Part shown: in pieces, positions 38,001 through 54,700 of the stretch
How the letters are laid out: each line of letters opens with the position of its first letter
Position numbering within the stretch: the first letter of the stretch is position 1
NCBI GenBank assembly: GCA_964019055.1
Contig: OZ025213.1
Span: 12,620,202-12,684,201 of the forward strand
DNA: 64,000 bases
Direction: 5' to 3'
Origin: Anthopleura xanthogrammica
Taxonomy: Eukaryota > Cnidaria > Anthozoa > Actiniaria > Actiniidae
Notes under the pieces: generated by a model
Database searches by the model: none
The model's input: the letters and a program-made list of their open reading frames with translations, nothing else
What the model was told of the DNA's origin: nothing
Program-made: the position numbers and the translations under genes

Positions 38001-38679
38001 AGGACTTTAAAAATTGTCAAATTTCAGACTCTCTCCTCCTGTCAAGTTGGTGGCCATTCCAAATTCCCTTTTATGGGGGAGCATGTACTTGTCTAATGCA
38101 TGACCCAACGAACAAGATCTTATGTCAGTTCCCCCTGGGTTGCGTTGCCCCCCCCCCCCACTACCCTAGGGCAAGACATTGGTTGGTGCATAATTACTTC
38201 ATATTGTCACAGGTATTTATGCATTTATCTCTGCATTGATTTTATATGTTTATTTGTACAATCATTGTTTCGTTTATTGAAGCTCAAAGTACAGGTCTAT
38301 ATGCGATCTTTAAGCCATGTCTTGAATAACAATGATTTTTTTGCAGCTCACATTGCATAATGACATAAATAAAGCTCTTAAGCTGTATTTTTGAGAATAC
38401 AATTATAGCATTACAACATTTAAACGTTCATTTATGCACAAACATAACGAAGAAAAATATGCTGAGTAAAGAACTTTGACCCACGTGCAACAAACAGAAC
38501 ATCAAAAATGTCAAAATTATCCCGCAAAATTCTAACTTACCCGTATTATTATAAAAAGGAGTTAAAGAAATAACCCTTGAGAACTCTCTCCTCCATGGTA
38601 GATGTATTTGACGGTTTCCTCGTAGGGTAAAAAGTTGACGAAAACGTGAAAAAGTTTGAAGTCGTGCAAAGGACGCCAT
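29025..38679 (-). CDS. TRAP1: Mitochondrial Hsp90 chaperone TRAP1 (Hsp75)
   Basis: An ATP-driven chaperone of the mitochondrial matrix. Sixteen exons give 746 residues: 38679-38541, 37599-37502, 37393-37321, 37089-37007, 36199-35814, 34939-34830, 34258-34185, 33767-33720, 33560-33366, 33106-32730, 32346-32289, 32050-31876, 31141-31056, 30711-30548, 30008-29936 and 29126-29025. The first 35 residues are Arg-rich and lack acidic residues, as a mitochondrial presequence should. The ATPase domain shows E136/N140 in [17 protein letters not shown] (182-187) and GQFGVGFYS (about 224-232). The middle domain has the YSRRVLIQ loop with the catalytic Arg and the [19 protein letters not shown] block. The C-terminal dimerisation domain ends in [16 protein letters not shown]. 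The start codon sits in CCAAGATGGCGTCC, a YY1-like site. Several introns are filled with repeats. Confidence 0.97.
29165..29925. repeat. 13-bp minisatellite, locus 1 (last TRAP1 intron)
   Basis: About 58 units of ATCATCATCATGT, mostly 13 bp with 10- and 16-bp variants that lose or gain one ATC. All three plus frames stay open and read as [13 protein letters not shown] repeats because the 13-bp unit cycles through every frame. Not a gene. Confidence 0.97.
30168..30275. mobile_element. Foldback element, family 2, second copy
   Basis: Arms TTTCATAGCAGCCATGTCAA and ACATAGCTGCCATGAAATC face each other over about 70 bp in a TRAP1 intron. Similar in arm sequence and spacing to the element at 27.6 kb. 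Confidence 0.6.
30380..30475. repeat. Inverted repeat with 30-bp arms
   Basis: GCATTGTGGTCTAGTTTTGG at the left is mirrored by CCAAGCTAGACCACAATGC at the right, with GTACAAAC/GTTTGTAC inside. It lies in a TRAP1 intron next to the family 2 foldback element. Confidence 0.75.
30832..30950. mobile_element. MITE family 1, copy in TRAP1 intron
   Basis: Begins TAGACCCCTTGCATGTGACT. The inner arms CAATTTGGAGGACAA and TTGTCCTCCAAATTGAGC are palindromic, and the end is GCTGCAAGTGGTCAA. Non-coding, about 120 bp. Confidence 0.85.
31261..31870. repeat. 13-bp minisatellite, locus 2 (TRAP1 intron)
   Basis: Same ATCATCATCATGT unit and orientation as the 29.2 kb array, with more 10-bp units and point variants (ATCACCATCATG, ATCATCATGC). 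It ends 6 bp before the exon that encodes the RPEDSLPDK junction, so the array nearly touches a splice donor. Confidence 0.97.
32104..32233. mobile_element. MITE family 1, copy in TRAP1 intron
   Basis: TAGACCCCTTTCACACGATG at the left, inner palindrome CTCAATTTCGAGG / CCTCTAAATTGAG, and a degraded right end (GCTGCAAGTGTGAGC). Confidence 0.8.
32430..32650. repeat. Polypurine (GA-rich) tract in TRAP1 intron
   Basis: About 220 bp made almost only of A and G (GGAAGAAAGGGAGAG-type) on the plus strand. The TRAP1 transcript is therefore polypyrimidine here. Such mirror-like tracts can form triplex DNA; that is inference. Confidence 0.85.
33163..33330. repeat. Degenerate (GAT)n tract in TRAP1 intron
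   Basis: Runs of GATGATGATGATGATG interspersed with GATCATAG and CATGATG. It may be an early or decayed relative of the 13-bp ATGATGATACATG arrays. Confidence 0.8.
34965..35145. mobile_element. MITE family 3, copy in TRAP1 intron
   Basis: Inverted ends: TGTTTTCCCATCTCAGACCA then ATGTCATTCTCTTGAG at the left, and CTCAAGGGAATGACATG then TCTGAAATGGAAAACA at the right. Related copies lie at 46.6 and 47.3 kb in PWP2 introns. No coding capacity. Confidence 0.85.
35178..35544. mobile_element. Long-armed palindromic MITE with TAA target-site duplication
   Basis: A 367-bp near-perfect palindrome. Terminal inverted repeats TAGAGTCCTCAAGTG / CACTTGAGGACTCTA continue into arms of about 170 bp that include GATATGGCCATTTGAATATA, with only about 22 bp of central spacer. 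TAA flanks both ends, as for PIF/Harbinger-type (Tourist-like) elements. It lies in the large TRAP1 intron between the 34830-34939 and 35814-36199 exons. Confidence 0.9.
36786..36922. mobile_element. MITE family 1, complete copy in TRAP1 intron
   Basis: Ends TATAGAACCCTTTCACATGA and GCTGCAAGGGGTCTAT. The inner arms CTCAATTTGGAGGACAA and TCCTCCAAATTGAGC flank AGAATTTCAATCTTCTGAG. A good reference copy of about 137 bp. Confidence 0.88.
37670..37850. repeat. Imperfect CCAT/CATT tetranucleotide tract, TRAP1 intron 1
   Basis: ATCCATCCATCC and CATTCATTCATT runs with variants. The rest of this 0.9 kb intron holds homopolymer G (about 37,928) and C (about 38,147) runs and nothing else recognisable. 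Confidence 0.8.
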
Positions 38680-39048
38680 CTTGGAAAATCTACAAACCGA
38701 GTGAAACTGGGAAGGAACTAAAGGATTAGCAACGGGGGAGGGGACGGGAATAACCTTCATTAAATATTTCATTAAAATTTGAAGAATTTAGCAGAAAAGA
38801 AAAGAAAAACAATAAGATTTGAAATCTAATGCTTATTATGGTTACGAAGAATGTTTCTTCGGCGTAAAAATGGAACGTGAGGTCAAAATGTTGGTGTGTC
38901 AAACTTACCCGCCCCTCCCTCAAACGTAATATTTGCTCACTTAGTCTTCCCTTCGAAGGATTGTTCTTCCAGCTGAAGTGTGAGGTTGGACACGTCTTTG
39001 GAATTATTTGTTTTACGGCTTTATTTCTGCACCCAGTGATCCAGTATC
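38680..39048. promoter_or_regulatory. Bidirectional promoter region between TRAP1 and PGK
   Basis: The two start codons are only 369 bp apart and the genes diverge, so both 5' UTRs and core promoters must lie here unless upstream non-coding exons exist. A CAAGATGGCG motif (YY1-like) overlaps the TRAP1 start. No TATA box is evident on either side. Confidence 0.6.
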
Positions 39049-45278
<6,230 letters not shown>

Positions 45279-45709
45279 GTTACCATGACAACCCTTCACC
45301 ATGACAGCCTGTTGCCATGACAACTAGATAGATAGATAAATGATGTAACATTTAAAGTTCGAAGGTCTCATTTTTATTTGATTCAAATGGGCATAAATGT
45401 AGAGGCAAAAATATTAGGAATATCTTTGGAACGAATATTAAAATATACTTATTATACAAGGTATCGTTTGATTGTTTTTGTTTGGGACGTGTTATCCTTG
45501 GCCAGCATTGCCGAGTTCCTTTGTGTATTAACAGTTTCTTGTTCCGAAGTGTTAGTCTGAATACAGCATTTCATACATGGGCACAGGATTTTCACACTAG
45601 CACATGCATATTTTTGGGCTTCCAACACCTGATAATTGAATCACCAGTTGTGACTGCATGATAGTTGTGACTGCACAATAGATGCGACACATGATAAACT
45701 GATATTTAG
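45279..45709. other. Convergent spacer between PGK and PWP2
   Basis: Holds the two overlapping or abutting 3' UTRs. No canonical AATAAA is obvious for PGK; an ATTAAA lies near 45,429. Nothing else is seen. Confidence 0.5.
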
Positions 45710-48700
45710 TTAAATTTCTGGTTCGTCAATTTCCTCTTCAGCAGTTCTTTTATTACTTTTGACCATATCAGAGATTGTAAGAAGGTAAGAAAGGCTGTAA
45801 GAGTTACTGGAACACCTGTGGAGAAAAAGAAGGACATTGTATGAGTCCTAGAATATTTTCTTCTAACGGGTATATGTATTGTATAGATGGGCGGGTACTA
45901 CACGTGGCTGATATTGCAGATGGGCGGGTACTACACGTGGCTGATATTGCAGATGGGTGTGTACTACACGTGGCTGATATTGCAGATGGGTGTGTACTAC
46001 ACGTGGCTGATATTGCAGATGGGTGTGTACTACACATGGCTGATATTGCAGATGGGCGTGTACTACACGTGGCTGATATTGCAGATGGGCGGGTACTACA
46101 CATGGCTGATATTGCAGATGGGCGGGTACTACACGTGGCTGATATTGCAGATGGGTGTGTACTACACGTGGCTGATATTGCAGATGGGTGTGTACTACAC
46201 GTGGCTGATATTGCAGATGGGCGTGTACTACACATGGCTAATATTGCGGATGGGCAGGTATTACAAGTGGCTTATCTACTCACAGTTGCCCCAAATTTTC
46301 CTGATGCCTCGTCATGTTTTTCTGCAAGGTTCTCAGAACATGCATAACATTTTGTGAATGTTGTTTGATCGCCTGTCCATGTACTGTGAATAGTTCTTTG
46401 CACCATAACAAGTAAAACTCAAGATGTCGAGATGATTCTAGTTCACCGGCCACAAACTTTAGCATCTTGTCAACATACACCTCGGATAATGACTGTACAA
46501 CCAGACGAACTGAAATAGAAGTTTAAGATAACAAGATTATGAATAGACATGTCACACATGTCATTCCCTAGACTATCATTTCTTTGTTTAACGGTTGCAC
46601 ATGAGAAGACATGTGAGTATGGATACAACTCAAACAAAGAATCTTATTCTCAAGGGAATGATGTGGTCTGAAATGGGAAAAAGTAACACCAAACTAAGGA
46701 ATACAATAAGCATAGGAGATAGAAAGTGCAAAATCAAGGCAGGAGGGGGTACATGAAAGACACGCAAAAGGGGAGGGGAAGGGAGGGGGAAAAGAGAACT
46801 AAAGTGAAGAGAAGAAGGCATGAAAAAATTTCTAACATTAAACGTACTGTCACAAGACTTGATACTTTCAACCACTTCTCTCACAAGATCTTGTTCATTG
46901 AGCCTAAAACTCAGCACCAGAGCTCTACTCAACTCTCCCTTGGCTAGAACCTTTCGTGTAGTCTCGGGCGTGACATCAGTATCTAAGTCATAGGGATCAA
47001 AGACCAGTGAAGCATCGAGAGAGTAGATGATAAGACCTTCAGTTGTTGCTGCAGACCAAGCGCGACCTGTCACAAAATTAGAGTGAGTATTGTGTGACTA
47101 AAAAATAGGGGTCATGGTATTGCATCATATTGATTGTCTGCTGTGCCAATCAAAGCATAGGAGATTGCTAATCATCTAATCAGAATACTTTGACAAGGTA
47201 TCGTCACGGTCATGGAATGAAACAAAATTCACCGGTTTACAGAAAAAATTCAAATTAAGCAAATAAGCCCTTTTAGTTTCGACATAAAGTTTTCTCATTT
47301 CAGACCATGTGTCATTCTCTGGAATATCATTTCTTTGTTTAATGGTTGCACATGTGAAGACACATGAATATGGATACAACTCAAACTAATAATCTTATTC
47401 TCAAGAGAATGAAGTGTGATCTGAAATTAAAAACATTACACCCAAGGTAAAATTCGAGCCATTTTTTGAGGTTTAGTAATGTCTACATCTTTCAGATGTC
47501 TGGGTTTTTGGCATCTGTCAATCAAAACGTACTAGCCCAAATTGTCGTATCGTTGATGGATGGAAAACAAACACAAAAAAATGTCACAGGAACACAGGAA
47601 AGCTCTGGAACTTACCTGTTGGTGAAAACTGCACACTTTTAACACGAATCTCAGGTTTGGTGGTCCTGGAGCTCAGGTCTCCTTTGGTTACTCCAGGAAG
47701 AGAGATGTCTTCTTTATCACTGTCTTCATCATCAATTAGTTCTAGAGGTCCTGCGTCTGTCATACGATCGCTACGAAGATATTCCTGTCAAGTGTACAGA
47801 ACTTAGTGTATCAAGTTTTCTATGTGATGATAATACATGATGATGATACATGATGATGATACATGATGATGATACATGATGATGATACATGATGATGATA
47901 CATGATGATACATGATGATGATACATGATGATGATACATGATGATGATACATGATGATACATGATGATGATACATGATGATGATACATGATGATGATACA
48001 TGATGATGATACATGATGATACATGATGATGATACATGATGATGATACATGATGATGATACATGATGATGATACATGATGATGATACATGATGATGATAC
48101 ATGATGATGATACATGATGATGATACATGATGATACATGATGATACATGATGGTGATACATGATGATGATACATGATGATGATACATGATGATGATACAT
48201 GATGATGATACATGATGATGATACATGATGATACATGATGGTGATACATGGTGATGCCTAGTAACGTTGATGATGATACTTTAATCTACGCATCATTACC
48301 TGCATGGCATCAAAAGATCTATTCCCAGACACTTGAAATCTCTTCATGAGGATCTGAAACAAGAACGACAGCTTCTCACTACCAGAATGTACACAGCACA
48401 ATATTGCAATGAGACTTCCATACCATCATTAGATCTACACTCATTTTGAAACATACTCCAGTTATTCTTACCTGTTGTTCTACATGGTAGATGCAGACAA
48501 ATTTTGAACGTCCTCCAGCAAGAACACACTGCCCATCAGCAGAGTAGCAGAGACTTGAAAAACACCTGAGAAAAAGAAAAAAATCTTGTCAGCACACAGC
48601 TATCTGTTATCAATTTTCAAGTTTTTCCTCCCTCCTCTCAAATCAACCCTGCAACCCTAACTAACTCAAACAGGGTCGTACATGGACTGTATGACCTTCA

Positions 48701-51700
48701 CATGCTTTCAGTTCAATCCCGTTGAGCTGCACTATTGCTGTACTTTGTCAAGGTGATTAGTGATAACAAGCTTTACTAACATACTTTCCAAAAGACGATG
48801 ACTTGGCAGTTATCATGTCCTGGGCTCTTCTGCCTCCCCCGAGGTCTCGCCGCCCATCAACTGACTTGACTTGAATGGCTGATAGTATGTCCCAGAAAGT
48901 TAGCGTCCCATCCAGGGTGGACACTGCTATCTGCTTACCATCTGGACGAATGGCGATAGTCACAACTGCCGGGAAAAAATATTTGGTCTAAAATAGGAGT
49001 CAACATAGATCTGATTGGGTAACTGTAGGAATAACTTTTAGAATGTACACGAGATGGATTGGATGGGCATATCAGAATAAGAATGTAAAAGAGATGGATT
49101 GGATGGGTGTATCAGAATAAGAATGTACAAGAGATGGATTGGATGGATGCATCAGAATAAGAATGTACACAAGATGGATTGGATGGGGGTATCAGAATAA
49201 GAATGTACACGAGATGGATTGATGGGGGTATCAGAATAATAAGCATGGGCCTGAATCATACTGGATATCTTATAGGGATTAAGATACACAAGACAGTATG
49301 GACAACACCTATCTTACCATCAGATGTGAGGTCAAGTGTCTCTCGACTTATTTTACTTTCAAACATGCTCCAGACTTTCACAGTCTTGTCCCAGGACCCG
49401 GATACCAAAAATGGTTGAGTAGGACTGAAGGCTAGTCCAGACACAGGTGCCTCATGACCAGCCAGAACCTAAAAAACAATTGATACCAACATTAGGCAAA
49501 CACTAACCAACACTCAAGCACAGAGTTAAATCCATGTAAACTATATTTTGGGGAGGAGGGGTGGCTGATTCCATAAATCGAAATTTTTGCTTCTTTTTGG
49601 GCCATGGTTACTCAACTTTATTCAGAATCAACAAAGAGGGAAATCAATAAGTGGGAGGGGTGGATGCCATGAATTTTGCCATTGAGAATGTATTCGATAG
49701 AGGGTGGTGCCGGTTAGAATGAAAGGGGTAGATCTTTTATGAAAATCTTTGTTCTTTTTGGTTAAGACTGATTAAATTGAACATACTGTTTGAGGGATTG
49801 GCCAGCTTATACTATTCATTCTCCAGAATGTAATTGGGAATATTCTTATCATAAAGACCAAAAGTCAACTCACTTCTAACAGTCGACCAGTTTGCATCGA
49901 CCACACAAAAATTTCAAATGTGTCTGATGATCCAGCACTGACGACCTCACCACTTTTATCAATAGCAAGGCATGAAAACTGTGCAGGGTGTGGTGAGGTG
50001 AAGGTACGGAAGTTACGATATCTAGAAAGAGAAATGGACATGAGAAATGGATAATAACAAGGGAAGGTGACATGAATGGGCTGATAAATGGATGGGTGGG
50101 TGGGTTGGTGGATGGATAGATGGGTGGGTGGGTGGGTTGGTTGATGGGTGGGTGGATGGATGGGTGGATGGGTGGGTGGATGGATGGGTGGGTGGGTTGG
50201 TGGATGGACGGATGAATGGATGGGAGGATGGATAGGTGTATAGATGGGTGGATGGATGGATGAATGGATAGATGGTTAGATAGGTGTATAGATGGGTGTA
50301 TGGGTATATGAATGTAGGAGCTGATAAACAGATGGATGGATGGATGTTTGAATGGGTGAATGGAAGATTGGAATACTGAATGGATGAATGGATTAATGGA
50401 CGGATGGATAGATAAAAGAACCATACCTATTAAGATCAAATGCTCTGACTGTACCATCCAGAGATGAACTAAGAACAACCTGACCATTGCTGTTGAACAC
50501 CACTCCTGTAACTGCAGCTGAATGTTCATGGAATGTCACAAAACAGAACCCTGTCATTGTATTCCACAGCTTTACCTGTTAGGAGGGGAAATATTCAGAA
50601 AATGAAATAGGAACAAGCCAGTGAAAATGAAGATACAATTGGCAAGATCCAGGGGGTGGATTGGGTAGCTTGCAAGAATAAGTATGGTACCATGGGACAA
50701 GGAAGTCAATTAACTACCTTTGCATCGTCTCCACCAGTAGCAATATAGTTACCATCAGGAGAATAAGCCAGTATGTTCATATCATAGTAGTGGCCTTGTT
50801 GTTTGAGGATGTAGGTTTCACTCTGCCACTCCCATACAAGCAACTGACCAATATTTGCACAACCAAACGCCAGCCATTCACCTGTTGGGTTGACAGCTAC
50901 AGAGGTGATGGTCTTCTGGGATATACTGAAATGAAATGGAATAAGAAAAATGGGATGAATAAAAGAGGGAAAGAAAAGGAATGGAGAGAAGAGAGATGGA
51001 GAGGAAGGTGAAATGGGAAAACAGAATGGAATGAAAAGAAAAGAAGAATATGGGATGGAATGTAAAGGGAGAATTTGAAAGGGTGTCAGATCAAAATAGG
51101 ATGGGATGTGGAGGGATAGGATGAGATTGGATGGGATGCAATAGGATTGGATGGGACATACAAGGACAGGATAACATAAGATGGGATGGCCTGGCTGAGC
51201 TGGGATTGGATAGAAAATAGGATAGGATGGGATGGGATAGGATAGAATAGGATGGGATAGAATCAGAATGGATGGAATAGGATGGGAAGAAATGGGAAAG
51301 GATAGGAAAACATGTGTATACTATTACCTGAGCGTTTGGATAAGATTAAAGTCAGGCATTTCATGGATGGTGAAGACTCCATTAGAAAACCCTACAATCA
51401 GTACTTGACTTGGTTTGTGGAATGTACAGCTGGTGATCTCTGTGAAGTTCTCTTTCTCAAAAAAATGTCTGGAAAAGAAAGTGAAATGAAAAGGTTGAAC
51501 ATAAAAGTACATAAGTAGGGAGGTATGGAAGGGGGGAGGGAGGTTGGGAGGTGTGGAACGGGAAGGAGGGAGGCTGGGAGGTGTGGAAGGGAGGGGGGGG
51601 AGGCTGGGAGGTGTGGAAGGGAGGCCAAGAGGTATGGAAGGGAGGGAGGGAGGCTGGGAGGTGTGGAACGGGAGGGAGGGATACTGGGAGGTGTGGAAGG

Positions 51701-54700
51701 GAGGGAGGGAGGCTGGGAGGTGTGGAAGGGAGGCCAGGAGGTATGGAAGGAGGCTGGGAGGTATAGAAGGGAGGGAGGGAGGCCCAGGAGGTATGGAAGG
51801 GAGGGAGGCTGCGAGGCGTGGAAAGAGAGGGAGGCTGGGAAGTGTGGAAGGGAGGGAGGGAAGGTGGGGGGTATGGAAGGGAGGGAGGGAGGCTGGGAGG
51901 TATGGAAGGGACTTGACATACTTTGCTTCTCTTGTATATTTAACAACTGATTGTGGATCCTCTGCTTCTTTCTCCTTCTCTTCTTCATCATCACTGTGTT
52001 TCTTTCTTGGTTCAATATATTCTGGTTTGGTTGAACATTTCCACAATAAGAGAACCCCATTGGTACCGATGGTAAATGCCTGGTCATTTGTGTTAAGGAA
52101 GATCAGAAAAAGACTTTCGGATAATCTTCGGATTTGGAAGACATTGCGTGTCAGAAATAGATTAGTGTGTGTGACATTTCAGTGGAGGTTTGGGGAAGGG
52201 GGTGGGGGTGGGGGAGGGGGCAGAGGCAGAGCCCAGGATAATTTAGAAAATAAAGTTAAAAACATTGGAAAAAAAGTTGTTGGTTTTTAGCATGTGTGGT
52301 ATCTTTTAGGGGTGCACATTTGGTGGTCCCAAACATTACACTAGATATCAGACTTTCAGTGTATCAGTGTTGCAATAAAATCAATAATTTTCGTTTTAAA
52401 TGATAATCTTGTTTTTCAAAGTGGTATCTTTTAGGGCTAAAATAAAACAGGACCACGCCAAACTCTCTCTTTTAAGGGTTAAATTATTTTCAATTGATGC
52501 TCATCACTCCCTTTTTATATGGAAGTACCCCCCCCCCCCCCCCGGTGTTTTGGAGTGAAAAACTGTCCCATCTCGAAATTTACTGTAGTCCCTTTTTTAC
52601 TCTGATGAAGTACTGTATTTAACCTGTATGAAATGAAAATTGAAATTAAAGGATACGTCCAGCGTACTTCCTCTAAAGAAACATCCAATCAGAGTATTGC
52701 GGTGACCTGATAAAGTCACAGGTTTGAAGTTTTCCATTGGATTGAGAGAGTATATCCTTGCTGTCAAGTCTCGACTCCCAACAATAAAAAACCTGAAATG
52801 CAATTGTAAAATTATTATAAAAAATATATGAATAACAATCTTGCAATGATAGAGATCATTTTAACACCTTGGACAATTTATCACGTCATGTCTCTATCAT
52901 TGCAAGCTCACTGTTTGTCTCACTTCTATGCAAAGGCATAGCTACCTTTTAAGATGGTGCAGAGAACTGTGAAGGGGACTATTGTTTAGCTATAGTGTTT
53001 AACCCTCCTTAAATAAAGTCTTATCATAATCACTGCTATGCTAATGCAAATTTATTTTGAAAGAAATCTGCTGCTCATTTTTTTACTTTTTTAAAGATAT
53101 AATTCAAATTGATATTTGTAGCTGTACCTTGAATCTGCTGACCAGTCAATACACACAGCATCATCATAATGGCCAGTATATGTTCTGTGTAATACAAACG
53201 GCGCAAACTCCTTGGTGTGTCCAGGTGCAACCCATACTTGAACATGCTTACCATGAGTAACAGCAATATATCTAATATTTAAATGGAGATAAATAGGTCA
53301 AGGTAAGGTAAAGCCATTGATAGTTCCTGATCTAAGTCTGGGTATGGCTAACTCAAAGATTGGACCCTGAAACAACCTCTGGGCTGATCTACATCAGGGC
53401 ATGGCTAACTCACAGATTGAACCCTGAAACAACCTCTGGGATTATCTAAGTCAGGGCATGGCTAACTCACAGGTCAAACCCTGAAACAACCTCTGGGCTG
53501 ATCAAAGTCAGGGTATGGCTAAACAACAGACTGAATTGGAATTTAGTGTGTTGAATTTTGTAGAGAATCCAGAGAAAAGGCCTGGAATCAAGGGAGAAAC
53601 TCAACAAACTCTACCCTCATGTGTGGCTGAGTTCAGAAATTGAACCTGTGACCCCAGAAGGTGAGTGACATGAGTGTGTTACACTTGTTTAAATCTTGAT
53701 AAACTTACTTTCCATTAGGACTGAATTTAATATCTTCAACAGGCTTCTTAAAGTTGAAATAATGTATAGCACATTTTGTTCTGAAGTTGGACAAAATGCA
53801 TCGCCCCTCTGAAAAACAAAGTAGAATGGTATGTAACTACGAATAGTGTAGTGAACTATATATTTATAGGGCCCAAGAGGCCAAATGTCGTAAATTAGCT
53901 GTAGTGTATATCAATTGTCTTTACCTTCATCTACTGTTATTAATGTTGTGTCATCAGGAGATAAACAGAGTCTTTTGATATTCAAACTGTTTTCAAAAGG
54001 TAATGTCCATGACTTGTTACTTGAAAAAAAAATGAAAGAAAAAGTTATATTTTTAGTAGTGGCATTTGAGTAAAAAAAATAGGAATTTAAAGAGGATTCT
54101 GGTAGTTAGTGGTATCAAGACGTAATTCTTGCTTTGCATGTTACACCATGACAGCCATGTTGTTGGTCATTAATGAAAGAATTCTTTTTACTCTCTTGAA
54201 AATGCTTGCAAACCAGGAAATTCAAATTTTATTGATACCCTGAAACATTTTAACAACCTCTGGGCTGATCAAAGTCAATGTATGGCTATTACTCACAGAA
54301 AGGAAAAAGATAGAATCAAAGGAGTCTAGAAGCCTAAAAAAAACTCTATCCACTAACATGTAGTTGCGAGTCCAGTAATCAGACCTGTACCCTCGGGGTG
54401 GTTAAGAAGGGGTATTAATCATGAATCATGGACAATTTTTTCGTAAATTCATGAATCACAAAAATATGATAAATGAATAACCTTGATACAAAGATTCAGG
54501 GAAACCAATGCAAAATCACGAATCACGGTCTTCAAAATAAGCAGATCACAGATCATGTACTGTAGGAATTAAAAAGGATGAATCACAGACTTAATTTATT
54601 AAATTTAAAAATAAATAAATAAATAATAAAATAAATGAGAATTAACAGTGGAATCCACAGTAAATTTCATGAATCATGGTCCAAAAAAAGGCTCATTCAT

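Noticed and set aside
51324..52290. Pro/Ser/Leu-rich (minus) and Gly-rich (plus) frames of 220-250 codons
   Set aside because: They bridge PWP2 exons through the G-rich minisatellite intron; the spliced PWP2 frame explains the coding part.
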